Positions 45,022 to 53,565 of a DNA stretch of 64,000 nt are shown here, piece after piece. The notes under the pieces were generated by a model. It was not told where the DNA came from. It worked only from the letters and a program-made list of their open reading frames with translations, and made no database searches. The stretch spans positions 3,447,001-3,511,000 of the forward strand of contig NZ_CP053435.1 in the NCBI RefSeq assembly GCF_013127955.1. The letters are read 5' to 3'. A program made the translations under genes and the position numbers. Origin of the DNA: Spirosoma taeanense (lineage in GTDB: Bacteria > Bacteroidota > Bacteroidia > Cytophagales > Spirosomataceae). Position 1 is the stretch's first letter, and every line of letters starts with the position of its first letter.

Positions 45022-46512
45022 ATGGGAAAACCAACCGGATTTTTAGAATTCACGCGCGAACTGCCCAAGAAGCGCGACCCGCAGCAGCGGATTCATGATT
45101 ACAAGGAAATTGAAATGCCGTTTTCCGAGCAGGATTCGCAGCGGCAGGCAGCCCGTTGTATGGACTGCGGCACGCCGTTCTGTCACAGTGGCTGCCCACT
45201 CGGAAACATCATTCCGGAGTTTAACGACGCGGTTTATGAGCAGAACTGGGGCTATGCCTACGAGATTCTGAGCACGACCAATAATTTCCCGGAGTTTACG
45301 GGCCGTATCTGCCCCGCCCCCTGCGAAGCTTCCTGCGTACTGGGCATCAACAAGCCGCCCGTAGCGATTGAATTTATTGAGAAATCGATTGCTGAGGTTG
45401 CCTTCGAGAAGGGTTATGTTACGCCAAAACCACCCAAGGTTCGGACTGGCAAGCGCGTAGCCGTCGTAGGTTCAGGGCCGGCAGGTCTGGCGGCAGCGGC
45501 TCAACTTAATAAAGCGGGCCATACCGTAACGGTGTTCGAGCGGGCCGATCAGATTGGCGGCTTGCTGCGGTACGGTATCCCTGATTTTAAACTGGAAAAG
45601 TGGACGATTGATCGTCGGCTGGCCGTCATGGAAGCGGAGGGCATTACATTCAAAACCGGCGTAAACGTTGGCGTCGATCTGACGGCTAAAGATTTGCTGG
45701 ATCAGTTTGACCTGGTTATGCTCACGGGTGGTTCGACCGTTCCGCGCGACCTGCCTATTCCGGGACGAAACCTGAAAGGCGTTTACCCCGCCATGGAATT
45801 CCTTAGCCAGCAGAATAAGCGGGTGGCTGAGCGTCCGGTACAGGTCAATCACCGGGGTGTTCCCTACAGTGACGGTGAACTGTGGGCGACCGGTAAAAAT
45901 GTCGTTGTGATTGGTGGGGGTGATACCGGCTCCGATTGCGTAGGTACGTCGAACCGCCACGGAGCTACGAGCGTAACGCAGATTGAACTGATGCCCATGC
46001 CGCCGAAAGATCGCGCAACCAATACGCCCTGGCCAAACTGGCCCATGATGCTGCGCACCAGCACCTCCCACGAGGAAGGTTGCGAGCGGCACTGGTCTAT
46101 CAATACCAAAGAGTTTATCGGCGACGAGAACGGTAACCTGAAAGCCCTGCGAATCGTAGACCTGACTTGGGAAAACCGCGACGGTCGGATGCAGATGGTT
46201 GAACTGCCCGGCTCGGAGCGCGAAATTCCGTGTGAGCTGGCTCTGCTGGCCGCTGGTTTTCTGCACCCTGAACACAATGGGCTGCTGGACGACCTCGGAC
46301 TGGAGTATGACGAGCGCGGTAACGTAAAGGCGACGAACTACCAGACAACCACTAACCCGAACGTCTTTACGGCCGGTGATATGCGCCGGGGACAATCGCT
46401 GGTGGTGTGGGCTATTTCGGAAGGTCGCGAAGCCGCCCGGGCCGCCGACTGTTACCTCATGGGTGAGACGATGCTCGAAGCCAAAGCCGTTTCATTGCTG
46501 GAAACCGCTTAA
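45022..46512 (+). CDS. gltD: Glutamate synthase small subunit
   Basis: The 496-residue flavoprotein supplies electrons from NAD(P)H to GltB. The N-terminal Fe-S domain has CMDCGTPFCHSGCPLGN (about residues 42-58) and RICPAPCEASC (about 95-105). VAVVGSGPAGLAAA (about 142-155) binds FAD, VVVIGGGDTGSDC (about 294-306) binds NADPH and TAGDMRRGQSLVVWAI closes the FAD site. It follows gltB in the same direction, though separated by the DUF6883/DUF4926 pair. Confidence 0.95.
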   Translation: MGKPTGFLEFTRELPKKRDPQQRIHDYKEIEMPFSEQDSQRQAARCMDCGTPFCHSGCPLGNIIPEFNDAVYEQNWGYAYEILSTTNNFPEFTGRICPAPCEASCVLGINKPPVAIEFIEKSIAEVAFEKGYVTPKPPKVRTGKRVAVVGSGPAGLAAAAQLNKAGHTVTVFERADQIGGLLRYGIPDFKLEKWTIDRRLAVMEAEGITFKTGVNVGVDLTAKDLLDQFDLVMLTGGSTVPRDLPIPGRNLKGVYPAMEFLSQQNKRVAERPVQVNHRGVPYSDGELWATGKNVVVIGGGDTGSDCVGTSNRHGATSVTQIELMPMPPKDRATNTPWPNWPMMLRTSTSHEEGCERHWSINTKEFIGDENGNLKALRIVDLTWENRDGRMQMVELPGSEREIPCELALLAAGFLHPEHNGLLDDLGLEYDERGNVKATNYQTTTNPNVFTAGDMRRGQSLVVWAISEGREAARAADCYLMGETMLEAKAVSLLETA

Positions 46513-46530
46513 CGCCCGAATAATCAAGGA

Positions 46531-46567
46531 TGATAGAGCCGCCTTGAAAATCAGGGCGGCTTTATCA
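46531..46567. terminator. Bidirectional terminator after gltD
   Basis: A 13-bp stem (46531-46543 with 46555-46567) with one wobble lies between gltD and the convergent RidA gene. Confidence 0.8.
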
Positions 46568-46582
46568 TTTATGTGCCTATAG

Positions 46583-47035
46583 CTATTCTTTTACGGCTAC
46601 AACTTCGACCTCGATAAGAACATCGTCGCGAACAATTTTCGGGATGCTTTTGATGTCTGCAATCTTGGGAGCGCCCTGCGTAAAGTAAGCAGTTCCAACA
46701 TTGTTTACCTGCTGGGAGGCCTGAGCGTCAACCTGTCCTTCTATGCCTTTGATGTGGTAGGTGACCTGCCTGACATCCCGGAGCGACATGCCGACTTTAC
46801 CCAAAGCAGTTTTTAAATTCTCAAACACCTGCCGGGCCTGCGCCGACAAGTCCCCCGCACCGACTAATTCACCTTTTGCGTTGAACGGCCGCTGACCGCT
46901 GATATAAACCTGCTTTCCTGCGACGCCCGCATCAACTTTATACGTATAGCCTGGCTGCGGAACCAGAGTTGTCTGTGCCTGAGCAAACGACAGCAGCAGG
47001 ACATTGATCAGGACAAGGAAACTACATTTTACCAT
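46583..47035 (-). CDS. Exported RidA-family protein
   Basis: This 150-residue protein has a signal peptide (MVKCSFLVLINVLLLSFAQAQ) and a RidA/YjgF domain: QVYISGQRPFNAKGELVGAGDLSAQARQVFENLKTAL, VRQVTYHIKG and IVRDDVLIEVEVVAV. Usual RidA enzymes work in the cytoplasm on reactive imines; an exported form suggests a periplasmic role or another substrate. The conserved arginine near the C-terminus is not obvious here. Confidence 0.82.
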   Translation of the reverse strand: MVKCSFLVLINVLLLSFAQAQTTLVPQPGYTYKVDAGVAGKQVYISGQRPFNAKGELVGAGDLSAQARQVFENLKTALGKVGMSLRDVRQVTYHIKGIEGQVDAQASQQVNNVGTAYFTQGAPKIADIKSIPKIVRDDVLIEVEVVAVKE

Positions 47036-47051
47036 TAATCCGGCGGTTGGT

Positions 47052-47762
47052 TTATAAGGTGATGGATTCTTCTTTTTCGTCGAAAAACAGATAGTTCAGA
47101 AAGTCGCAGTACGGCTTCAGGAGTTGACAGCCACGTACAATCTCATCAGCAAAATTTGGTTTCAGGACTTCTTTGTCGGTATAACGGTGCATGAAAAACA
47201 ATTCCTTCCGACGTAACAGGTCAATGTTCGGGTGATCGGCCGAGTAGCCTTTGGGCGTTGTTTTCATCACCTCGCCCGCAGCTTCGGGAAAGTAGGCTTT
47301 AAACGCATCGGCTTCGATGATATTTTTCAGTTCATCTACGTTGTAGTCCACCTCCTGCCGGAACTTGGTCAGATTGGCGGGCGTTGGCTGCCACATGCCC
47401 CCGCCCAGAAACGACTGGTTGCCGGGCTGAATCTGAATAAAGTAATCAATACGACCGGAATGCCGCCCACCGGGTCCAATTGCAAAAGCCAGGTTTGATT
47501 TATAGGGCGCTTTGTCTTTCGAAAACCGAATGTCGCGGTTGATACGAAAAATACAGTCTTTAACAGACGTATTGGACAGTGGCTCAAACGCGCTCATGTT
47601 CGTCAGAACGCGTTCGACAACCCCACACAGTTCGGTTTTGGCGGCATCGTAGCGGCTGCGGTTAGCCTGAAACCACTCACGGTTATTGTTCTGGACGAGA
47701 TCGCGGAGAAAATCAAGAGTTGGGGCTGTAAAGGCAGCCTTTGCTATATTCTGTTTTGCCAT
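47052..47762 (-). CDS. DUF2461 protein
   Basis: The ATG at 47762 gives 236 residues. The family pattern is clear: TLDFLRDLVQNNNREWFQANRSRYDAAK, RINRDIRFSKDKAPYKSN, GGGMWQPTPANLTKFRQEVD and KTTPKGYSADHPNIDLLRRKELFF. DUF2461 proteins are widespread and uncharacterised. It lies just upstream of the RidA gene on the same strand. Confidence 0.88.
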   Translation of the reverse strand: MAKQNIAKAAFTAPTLDFLRDLVQNNNREWFQANRSRYDAAKTELCGVVERVLTNMSAFEPLSNTSVKDCIFRINRDIRFSKDKAPYKSNLAFAIGPGGRHSGRIDYFIQIQPGNQSFLGGGMWQPTPANLTKFRQEVDYNVDELKNIIEADAFKAYFPEAAGEVMKTTPKGYSADHPNIDLLRRKELFFMHRYTDKEVLKPNFADEIVRGCQLLKPYCDFLNYLFFDEKEESITL

Positions 47763-47809
47763 AACAACCAAAGATAGGTAATCGCTGTCAACGTTACCCA
47801 ATCCGGCAA

Positions 47810-48745
47810 TCAGTTCACACCAAAAAGTTGCCGTTTAAACTGACGGGGGCACATGCGTTCGATGGAGCGGAATGCATTGCTGAAATGTGTCAGGCTGTTG
47901 AACCCCGATTCGTAGCACGCATCGGTAATGCTTTTGCGGGGATTACTTAAAATAGCCTTGGCCCGGCGGATACGCTCGGTCAGGATAAATTGAGCGGGCG
48001 ATATGCCAGTCTCGTTTTTAAACTGCCGGAAGAAGTGGGACTTCGACAGACAGGCTTTCTCCGACAATTCTTCAATCGTCAGATTCCGGGTCAGGTTCTC
48101 GCGAATGTAAGCGACAACGTAAGCCAGCCGGTGAGTTGTCAGGCTCTGACGGGTTTGAGCGAGCAGTCCCGTCCGGACCTGCTTCTGGGACAGCCGCACG
48201 ATGAGTTCCTTCAGTGTATTCTGGATGAAAAACAGCCGGAAGGGGGTATTCTCCCGGAACAACCGCATGAGTTTATCAACCAGCGAACTGACTTCCGGAT
48301 CATTCTGCAGTAAATAATCGTCTGTACCCAGCTGCCATTGATCGGTGGCTTCCGTACGGGGAAACTGCTCGTTCAGCTCATCAACGGTCTGCTGAATGAA
48401 TTCATCAGCAATGGTCAGAGCGAGACAGCGTGTTGGGTCGTCCAGTGTCGCATCCGGAAAATCGATAGACATCAACCGACCGGCAGGCATTAGCAGCGAC
48501 TCGCCAGGCCGATAGTCGAACGGAGTAGTCTGGCCGAGGTGCATCACCTTACGTCCGCTCAGCATACTCGTTAGCACTGGCGCATCAAAGCGCAGTTCAA
48601 TTCGCTGAGCCTGTTGCAGCGTTTCAAAGAAATGCAGTTCCGCCGAATCATGGCTTAACGTCAGCTTATTCTCAACGAGCGTATCCAGCCGGGATCCCCA
48701 CGAGCCAACGGCTTTTTCTTCAGACACTCCCCTTACTTTTTTCAT
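47810..48745 (-). CDS. AraC-family regulator, probably of the aldehyde dehydrogenase gene
   Basis: This 311-residue protein has an N-terminal ligand or cofactor domain (about residues 30-180) and a C-terminal AraC DNA-binding domain (about 215-305) with LTIEELSEKACLSKSHFFRQFKNETGISPAQFI and the second helix-turn-helix TDACYESGFNSLTHFSNAFRSIERMCPRQF. It diverges from the aldehyde dehydrogenase gene. The AraC-ALDH-DUF779 arrangement is common, so it probably responds to aldehydes. Confidence 0.88.
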   Translation of the reverse strand: MKKVRGVSEEKAVGSWGSRLDTLVENKLTLSHDSAELHFFETLQQAQRIELRFDAPVLTSMLSGRKVMHLGQTTPFDYRPGESLLMPAGRLMSIDFPDATLDDPTRCLALTIADEFIQQTVDELNEQFPRTEATDQWQLGTDDYLLQNDPEVSSLVDKLMRLFRENTPFRLFFIQNTLKELIVRLSQKQVRTGLLAQTRQSLTTHRLAYVVAYIRENLTRNLTIEELSEKACLSKSHFFRQFKNETGISPAQFILTERIRRAKAILSNPRKSITDACYESGFNSLTHFSNAFRSIERMCPRQFKRQLFGVN

Positions 48746-48785
48746 AGGTATAGAATGGGACGATTCTGCAAGTTTTCGAGACTAT

Positions 48786-48813
48786 GGCGCAATTAAGCTT
48801 GTACAATTACGCC
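48786..48813. promoter_or_regulatory. Candidate operator between AraC-type regulator and ALDH genes
   Basis: Inverted half-sites GGCGCAATT (48786-48794) and AATTACGCC (48805-48813) differ at one position and lie midway between the divergent genes. Confidence 0.45.
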
Positions 48814-48859
48814 AAAATTTGTGAAGAAATTAATCAACTAACCCAAAAATCCTTCACAG

Positions 48860-50380
48860 ATGCAAACTGTAGAATCGCCGAGCAAGGTTTTACCCCGGCC
48901 GATGTTCAAAACGCAGTATGAGAACTATATCGGCGGAAAATGGGTCGCGCCGGTGGATGGCGAGTACTTTGCCAACCACTCACCTATGGACGATAGTCTG
49001 ATTGCACGGGTGCCCCGCTCCAAAGCCGCCGACATTGACCTGGCGCTGGATGCTGCCCACAAGGCGTTTCCAGCCTGGTCACGCACGTCGGCCACCGAGC
49101 GCAGCAATATGCTCCTGAAAATTGCCGATGTCATTGAGCAGAATCTGGAGTTCCTGGCCCGCGTCGAAACGGTTGAAAACGGGAAAGCGGTACGCGAAAC
49201 CATGGCCGCCGACCTGCCGCTGGTCGTTGATCATTTCCGCTACTTTGCGGGCGTAATACGGGCCGAAGAAGGCAGCATGACGGAGCTGGACAAGGACACC
49301 GTTTCGCTGATTGTGAAAGAACCCATTGGCGTTGTCGGACAAATCATTCCCTGGAACTTCCCCCTGCTGATGGCAACCTGGAAGCTGGCTCCGGCGCTGG
49401 CGGCTGGCTGCTGCGTGGTCATGAAACCCGCCGAACAAACGCCTACGTCTATTCTGGTCCTGATGGAACTGCTGGAAGGTCTGATTCCGCCGGGGGTTGT
49501 CAACATTGTGAACGGCTTCGGGCCGGAAGCGGGCAAGCCCCTGGCGCAGAGTAAACGGGTCGCGAAAGTGGCCTTTACGGGCGAGACCACAACGGGTCGC
49601 CTGATTATGCAGTATGCCTCCGAAAACCTGATTCCGGTTACCATGGAACTCGGGGGTAAATCGCCGAACGTCTTTATGGAATCCATCGCTGATGCCGACG
49701 ATGAGTTCTTCGATAAATGCGTGGAAGGTGCGGTGATGTTTGCCTTGAACCAGGGCGAAATCTGTACCTGTCCTTCGCGGCTGCTGATTCATGAGCGGGC
49801 TTACGACCGGTTTATTGAGCGCGTGATTGAACGCACGAAAGCCATCAAAATGGGCCACCCGCTCGATCCCGACACGATGATGGGCGCACAGGCTTCCAAC
49901 GATCAGTTCGAAAAAATCCTGTCGTATATCGACATTGGCCGCAAAGAAGGCGCTGAAGTGCTGACGGGCGGCAACAAAGCTAAAGTTGATGGACTGGAAA
50001 GCGGCTACTACATCGAGCCGACCATCTTCAAAGGCAACAACAGGATGCGGGTATTCCAGGAAGAAATCTTCGGGCCGGTGGTATCGGTCGCTACGTTCTC
50101 GGATGCCGACGAAGCGGTGGCGATGGCTAATGATACGCTCTACGGTTTGGGGGCGGGCGTCTGGACCCGCGACGCCCATGAACTGTACCAGATTCCGCGT
50201 CAGATTCAGGCGGGACGCGTGTGGGTCAACTGCTATCACAATTATCCGGCGCACGCCCCGTTCGGCGGTTATAAAAAGTCGGGTTTCGGGCGGGAAAACC
50301 ACCATATGATGCTGAACCACTATCGCCAGAGCAAGAACCTGCTGATCTCCTACAGCAAAAGCAAGCTGGGCTTCTTTTAA
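48860..50380 (+). CDS. Aldehyde dehydrogenase (ExaC/AldB-like)
   Basis: The 506-residue enzyme oxidises aldehydes with [24 protein letters not shown] (about residues 164-184), the catalytic base in MELGGKSPN (about 261-269), the nucleophile cysteine in [11 protein letters not shown] (about 297-307) and EEIFGPVV are all present. With the DUF779 gene 117 bases downstream it forms the acetaldehyde-dehydrogenase module known from alcohol-using bacteria. Confidence 0.93.
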   Translation: MQTVESPSKVLPRPMFKTQYENYIGGKWVAPVDGEYFANHSPMDDSLIARVPRSKAADIDLALDAAHKAFPAWSRTSATERSNMLLKIADVIEQNLEFLARVETVENGKAVRETMAADLPLVVDHFRYFAGVIRAEEGSMTELDKDTVSLIVKEPIGVVGQIIPWNFPLLMATWKLAPALAAGCCVVMKPAEQTPTSILVLMELLEGLIPPGVVNIVNGFGPEAGKPLAQSKRVAKVAFTGETTTGRLIMQYASENLIPVTMELGGKSPNVFMESIADADDEFFDKCVEGAVMFALNQGEICTCPSRLLIHERAYDRFIERVIERTKAIKMGHPLDPDTMMGAQASNDQFEKILSYIDIGRKEGAEVLTGGNKAKVDGLESGYYIEPTIFKGNNRMRVFQEEIFGPVVSVATFSDADEAVAMANDTLYGLGAGVWTRDAHELYQIPRQIQAGRVWVNCYHNYPAHAPFGGYKKSGFGRENHHMMLNHYRQSKNLLISYSKSKLGFF

Positions 50381-50484
50381 AGAGTGAACGAGTTAATGAG
50401 TGAAAGAGCGACTGTTAACCGGAAACGCTCTTTCACTTCGGTTCATTCTTTCGCTCTTTCACTCATTCGCTTTTTCGCTCATTG
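50381..50484. repeat. GAGTGAAT-type repeat block (copy 2)
   Basis: GAGTGAAC, GAGTTAAT, GAGTGAAAGAGCG on the left and the complementary CGCTCTTTCACT...TTCACTCATTCGC on the right lie between the aldehyde dehydrogenase and DUF779 genes. The block can form a long hairpin. Confidence 0.65.
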
Positions 50485-50497
50485 ATTCCTTTCTCCT

Positions 50498-50878
50498 ATG
50501 AATCGTGTTGATCTAACGCCGGCGGCTGCCGAGGTAATTGAAAAGCTCCGGACGCAGCACGGACCGCTGATGTTCCACCAGAGCGGAGGCTGCTGCGATG
50601 GCTCTTCGCCCATGTGCTACGCGCAGGGTGAGTTTATTATCGGCGCATCGGACGTTCGGCTGGGGCAGATCGTCGGTTGCGACTTCTGGATGTCGGAAGA
50701 CCAGTTTGAGTACTGGAAACATACGCATCTGACTATCGACGTCACGCCGGGACGGGGCGCATCGTTCTCGCTCGAAATTCCGTTGGGCGTACGGTTCCTG
50801 ATCCGGTCGAGGTTACTGGAGCCGGAGGAACTGGCAAACCTACCACCGGTACATACGGGACCGCTGGAAACGGTGTAG
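50498..50878 (+). CDS. DUF779 protein, aldehyde dehydrogenase accessory
   Basis: This 126-residue protein matches DUF779: LRTQHGPLMFHQSGGCCDGSSPMCY, FWMSEDQFEYWKHTHLTIDVTPGRGASFSLE. The cysteines in GCCDG are conserved. The family nearly always sits beside an aldehyde dehydrogenase gene, as here. Its molecular role is unknown. Confidence 0.9.
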   Translation: MNRVDLTPAAAEVIEKLRTQHGPLMFHQSGGCCDGSSPMCYAQGEFIIGASDVRLGQIVGCDFWMSEDQFEYWKHTHLTIDVTPGRGASFSLEIPLGVRFLIRSRLLEPEELANLPPVHTGPLETV

Positions 50879-50901
50879 GCAGACGTCTGCCTTCCGGGTA
50901 C

Positions 50902-50951
50902 AGCAAACAATAAACGGCACGGTCTCAGGGCCGTGCCGTTTATTGTTTGCT
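50902..50951. terminator. Very strong hairpin terminator after the DUF779 gene
   Basis: A perfect 21-bp stem (50902-50922 with 50931-50951) has an 8-base loop. Confidence 0.8.
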
Positions 50952-51048
50952 AGTAATCAACTACTTACCGTTCACTCAAAAACCTGTTCTGTCCATAAGC
51001 CAACCCGATAAATTTACTGTAGAGCCTGCATAAAACACGCAGTGGTTC

Positions 51049-51942
51049 ATGGAAAATCTGATAAAGTCCTTGGTCGACTGGGTCAAATCAATTCTGCGCG
51101 TCAATGAAACGACAGCCAGGGCTATTGTTATGCTGTTCGTTTTAGTACTGACCACCTTGTTTATTATGGAGTATATCCGGCGCGTCTGGAAAGACGATTT
51201 TGTTATCAGGGCTGCCGGAAAGGGAATTATCTTCCATTCATCGGACAACAACAATTTTCAGCAGTTGATCTTTCTGGTGCCCGCTTCCCAGTGCTGGATC
51301 AATACGGGACTTGCCTTTGATCCGGGCGACGAAATTCATTTCAGGACCTCGGGCCAGGTACATCTTGCCCAAAACCAGATCCGGCAGGAAGAATTATCCA
51401 CTGTGCAATGGTCAAACCCATCGGGATCAGCCTTCGTAGAACCGCCCAGAGGAGGAGGGCGCAGCAAATTTTTAATCTGTACGTTTCACGATCAGGACGA
51501 TTATCGGCCTCTGGTTGGCAACCTCGTGGGCTACTTTCAGGTAGTAGGTATTGATGAACCGCCTGGCCTCGAAAACCCCAGTCCTTCCGGTAGGGGCAGA
51601 AGCCTCGTTTTCCATATTGGCAGTGAACTGACAACTACCAATGAAACCGGTCGGAGAGCGTATTTATGGCTCTCTGTCAACGACATCGTCTTAAATGCCA
51701 GTCAGGCAGCCCGAGAAGCCTACATTGGCGACAGCACCGAGTTTCAACGAGATGAGTTACGATATCCACCACTCGGCGGACTGGACAGTGCGGTACGTAA
51801 AGCCTCTGCCATTGCTAAGTGGAATGCGCATAAGCGCTACTGGGATACAATTACTAAATACCATAAGTGGGACCTATTTTTCGCTGATAACATCGGCACT
51901 TATATGGTTTTCATTGAGCGCCAGAAAAAAACCGAGTTCTGA
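51049..51942 (+). CDS. Membrane-anchored protein with LecA-like (PA-IL-type) jelly-roll domain, tentative
   Basis: The product has 297 residues with one membrane segment at about residues 25-42 (RAIVMLFVLVLTTLFIME), so the rest is outside the cytoplasm. VPASQCWINTGLAFDPGDEIHFRTSGQVHL (about 78-107) and LVGNLVGYFQVVGI (about 154-167) follow the pattern of LecA-like sugar-binding domains, where a TG followed by a GD and SG turn. This family match is by eye and weak. Single gene with no obvious partner. Confidence 0.5.
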   Translation: MENLIKSLVDWVKSILRVNETTARAIVMLFVLVLTTLFIMEYIRRVWKDDFVIRAAGKGIIFHSSDNNNFQQLIFLVPASQCWINTGLAFDPGDEIHFRTSGQVHLAQNQIRQEELSTVQWSNPSGSAFVEPPRGGGRSKFLICTFHDQDDYRPLVGNLVGYFQVVGIDEPPGLENPSPSGRGRSLVFHIGSELTTTNETGRRAYLWLSVNDIVLNASQAAREAYIGDSTEFQRDELRYPPLGGLDSAVRKASAIAKWNAHKRYWDTITKYHKWDLFFADNIGTYMVFIERQKKTEF

Positions 51943-52056
51943 TGACTGCAGGCTGAATGAGCTGAGTCTTTCATAGAATAACTAACTGGGAACCAGTTTG
52001 CTTTCTTTGGATCGGCTCTGTATATTAGGTTAGTTTTCACTAAACCGCATACGGGT

Positions 52057-52491
52057 ATGAATATGTTGCATCGAATTGAACACTGGGGGGATACGCATCA
52101 CCCCAACTGGACCGATGCCCTACGCATTATGCTGGGCATTATTCTGGTTCTGAAAGGTATCAGCTTCATCAGCGACACCCGGTATCTCTCCCAACTGGTG
52201 GGAGGGCTGCATTTTGATTTGCTGCCGGTTGTTCTGGTGCATTACGTGGCCTTTGCACACCTGATGGGGGGCTTTTTGATTGCAGTCGGCTGTCTGACCC
52301 GTTTGATGGTATTACTGCAACTGCCTATCTTGATTGGTGCCGTTTTCTTCGTGAACATTTCGCGGGGCTTCTCTCCGCTCAACTCTGAACTTTGGCTGTC
52401 CATCATCGTCCTGTTCCTGCTGCTGGTTTTTCTGGTAATTGGCTCCGGGCGGTTCTCAATGGATGAATACGTCAAACAGCATAATCACTGA
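52057..52491 (+). CDS. DoxX-like membrane protein
   Basis: This 144-residue protein has four membrane segments (about residues 22-40, 53-80, 83-105 and 112-132). LRIMLGIILVLKGISFISD and HLMGGFLIAVGCLTRL fit the DoxX family. Function unknown. Confidence 0.72.
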   Translation: MNMLHRIEHWGDTHHPNWTDALRIMLGIILVLKGISFISDTRYLSQLVGGLHFDLLPVVLVHYVAFAHLMGGFLIAVGCLTRLMVLLQLPILIGAVFFVNISRGFSPLNSELWLSIIVLFLLLVFLVIGSGRFSMDEYVKQHNH

Positions 52492-52527
52492 GCGATCTGC
52501 TCCTAAGTACTATAACTTTATTTGCCT

Positions 52528-52593
52528 GAACAGCTGCTTTAGTGAGCCACCTGCTCCTGAAGCAGCTGTTCATGTTTAGGGAGCAGGCGGCTC
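52528..52593 (+). other. Interleaved hairpin pair (pseudoknot or alternative structures)
   Basis: Arm a1 (52528-52539) pairs perfectly with a2 (52560-52571), 12 bp. Arm b1 (52544-52557) pairs with b2 (52580-52593) at 13 of 14 positions. The order a1-b1-a2-b2 means both can form only as a pseudoknot, otherwise they exclude each other. A CTTTT run follows b2, so the second structure could terminate transcription. Confidence 0.6.
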
Positions 52594-52719
52594 CTTTTCT
52601 CTGCATAGATGAGCCGCTGATGGCCCGTCAAAAATTAGCTATTCTTTAAAACACCAGCCCTATAAACAAGGTTAATCTACCAGCTAAATTGACTAATAAC
52701 CTTTTATACACGCAACGTC

Positions 52720-52917
52720 ATGGCTGATAAAACCTTGGAAAAAGTCGAGAAGGAATACGAAGATCAGCGTATTACGGGTAATCAGGACAACGGTACGCAA
52801 CATGGCCAGAAAGGCAATGGCCGTAGTTCGACATCGCACAAGAGCGCAAAACACTCAAAGGGCAATAGTAGCGCCGGACATGCAACTGGTGGCAACAAAG
52901 GTGGCCACAGCAATTAA
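52720..52917 (+). CDS. Small hydrophilic disordered protein (1 of 3)
   Basis: The 65-residue product is highly charged and rich in Gly, Ser, His and Lys, with no hydrophobic core (ADKTLEKVEKEYEDQR, then HGQKGNGRSSTSHKS). It is probably unstructured. Two more such genes follow within 600 bases. Codon use and an ATG start support it; function unknown. Confidence 0.6.
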   Translation: MADKTLEKVEKEYEDQRITGNQDNGTQHGQKGNGRSSTSHKSAKHSKGNSSAGHATGGNKGGHSN

Positions 52918-53072
52918 TTGATTCTTTAGGGTTCTCTGGCAGGCAATAGCGAATCGCTATTGCCTGTTTTTTTTTACCGCTGCCTCATTCCTGTGAATCA
53001 ATATGGCAGTTTACGAGTTTATTGGAGGTACTTGTTAATTATAATTTATCCACATCAAAATCCTATCATGCA

Positions 53073-53288
53073 ATGACCAGGCAAGTAAGAATGCAGGGAA
53101 GTAATGAAGCGAACAAATCGGTGCAGGGGGGCACACATGAGCAGCACGTAGCCGCTGGGCGGAAAGGAGGCTTAAACAGTCGGGGCGAAAAAAAGAAAGC
53201 AGGCCCCAACGATGGCCGTCACCGTAATCCGGGGCGACCCAAAGGTTCTAAGACCAGTAAGCATTACGTAACTGGTCCTAATGACTAA
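53073..53288 (+). CDS. Small KGG-type hydrophilic protein (2 of 3)
   Basis: The ATG at 53073 gives 71 residues; an in-frame open stretch to 53022 and an internal ATG at 53091 leave the start uncertain. AAGRKGGLNSRGEKKK contains a GRKGG unit resembling the KGG motif of stress-induced GsiB-like proteins, and GRPKGSKTSK is basic. Likely a stress or DNA-associated protein. Confidence 0.6.
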   Translation: MTRQVRMQGSNEANKSVQGGTHEQHVAAGRKGGLNSRGEKKKAGPNDGRHRNPGRPKGSKTSKHYVTGPND

Positions 53289-53313
53289 ATTTCAACTCTA
53301 ACATCTCAGCCTT

Positions 53314-53496
53314 ATGAATCAGTTCGTGAAGTATTACTCTCCGCAGACAGGCGGAGGCAACAGTCACAAAAATCAGAAGGAAGAAGGCAAAGCCGGAAAA
53401 GACGGCAGCAACCAGCGTTCGACAAAGAAGGTAACCGAGAAGAACGACCCCGACAAAGTCGAACAAACGAAACGTAACGCAAATAGCGTCGATTGA
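53314..53496 (+). CDS. Small hydrophilic disordered protein (3 of 3)
   Basis: The 60-residue product starts with MNQFVKYYSPQTGGGNSHKN and is otherwise lysine-, asparagine- and glutamate-rich (KNQKEEGKAGKDGSNQ). It follows the KGG-type gene by 25 bases and ends just before a terminator. No family recognised. Confidence 0.55.
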   Translation: MNQFVKYYSPQTGGGNSHKNQKEEGKAGKDGSNQRSTKKVTEKNDPDKVEQTKRNANSVD

Positions 53497-53507
53497 TTCC
53501 TTACATC

Positions 53508-53559
53508 AACATAGCGGGTAGTTAGTCATCTAAAGCAAAGACTAACCTCCCGCTATGTT
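53508..53559. terminator. Bidirectional terminator
   Basis: A long stem (AACATAGCGGG at 53508-53518 with 53549-53559, plus GTTAGTC at 53521-53527 with 53540-53546) lies between convergent genes. Confidence 0.8.
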
Positions 53560-53565
53560 CGTGTA

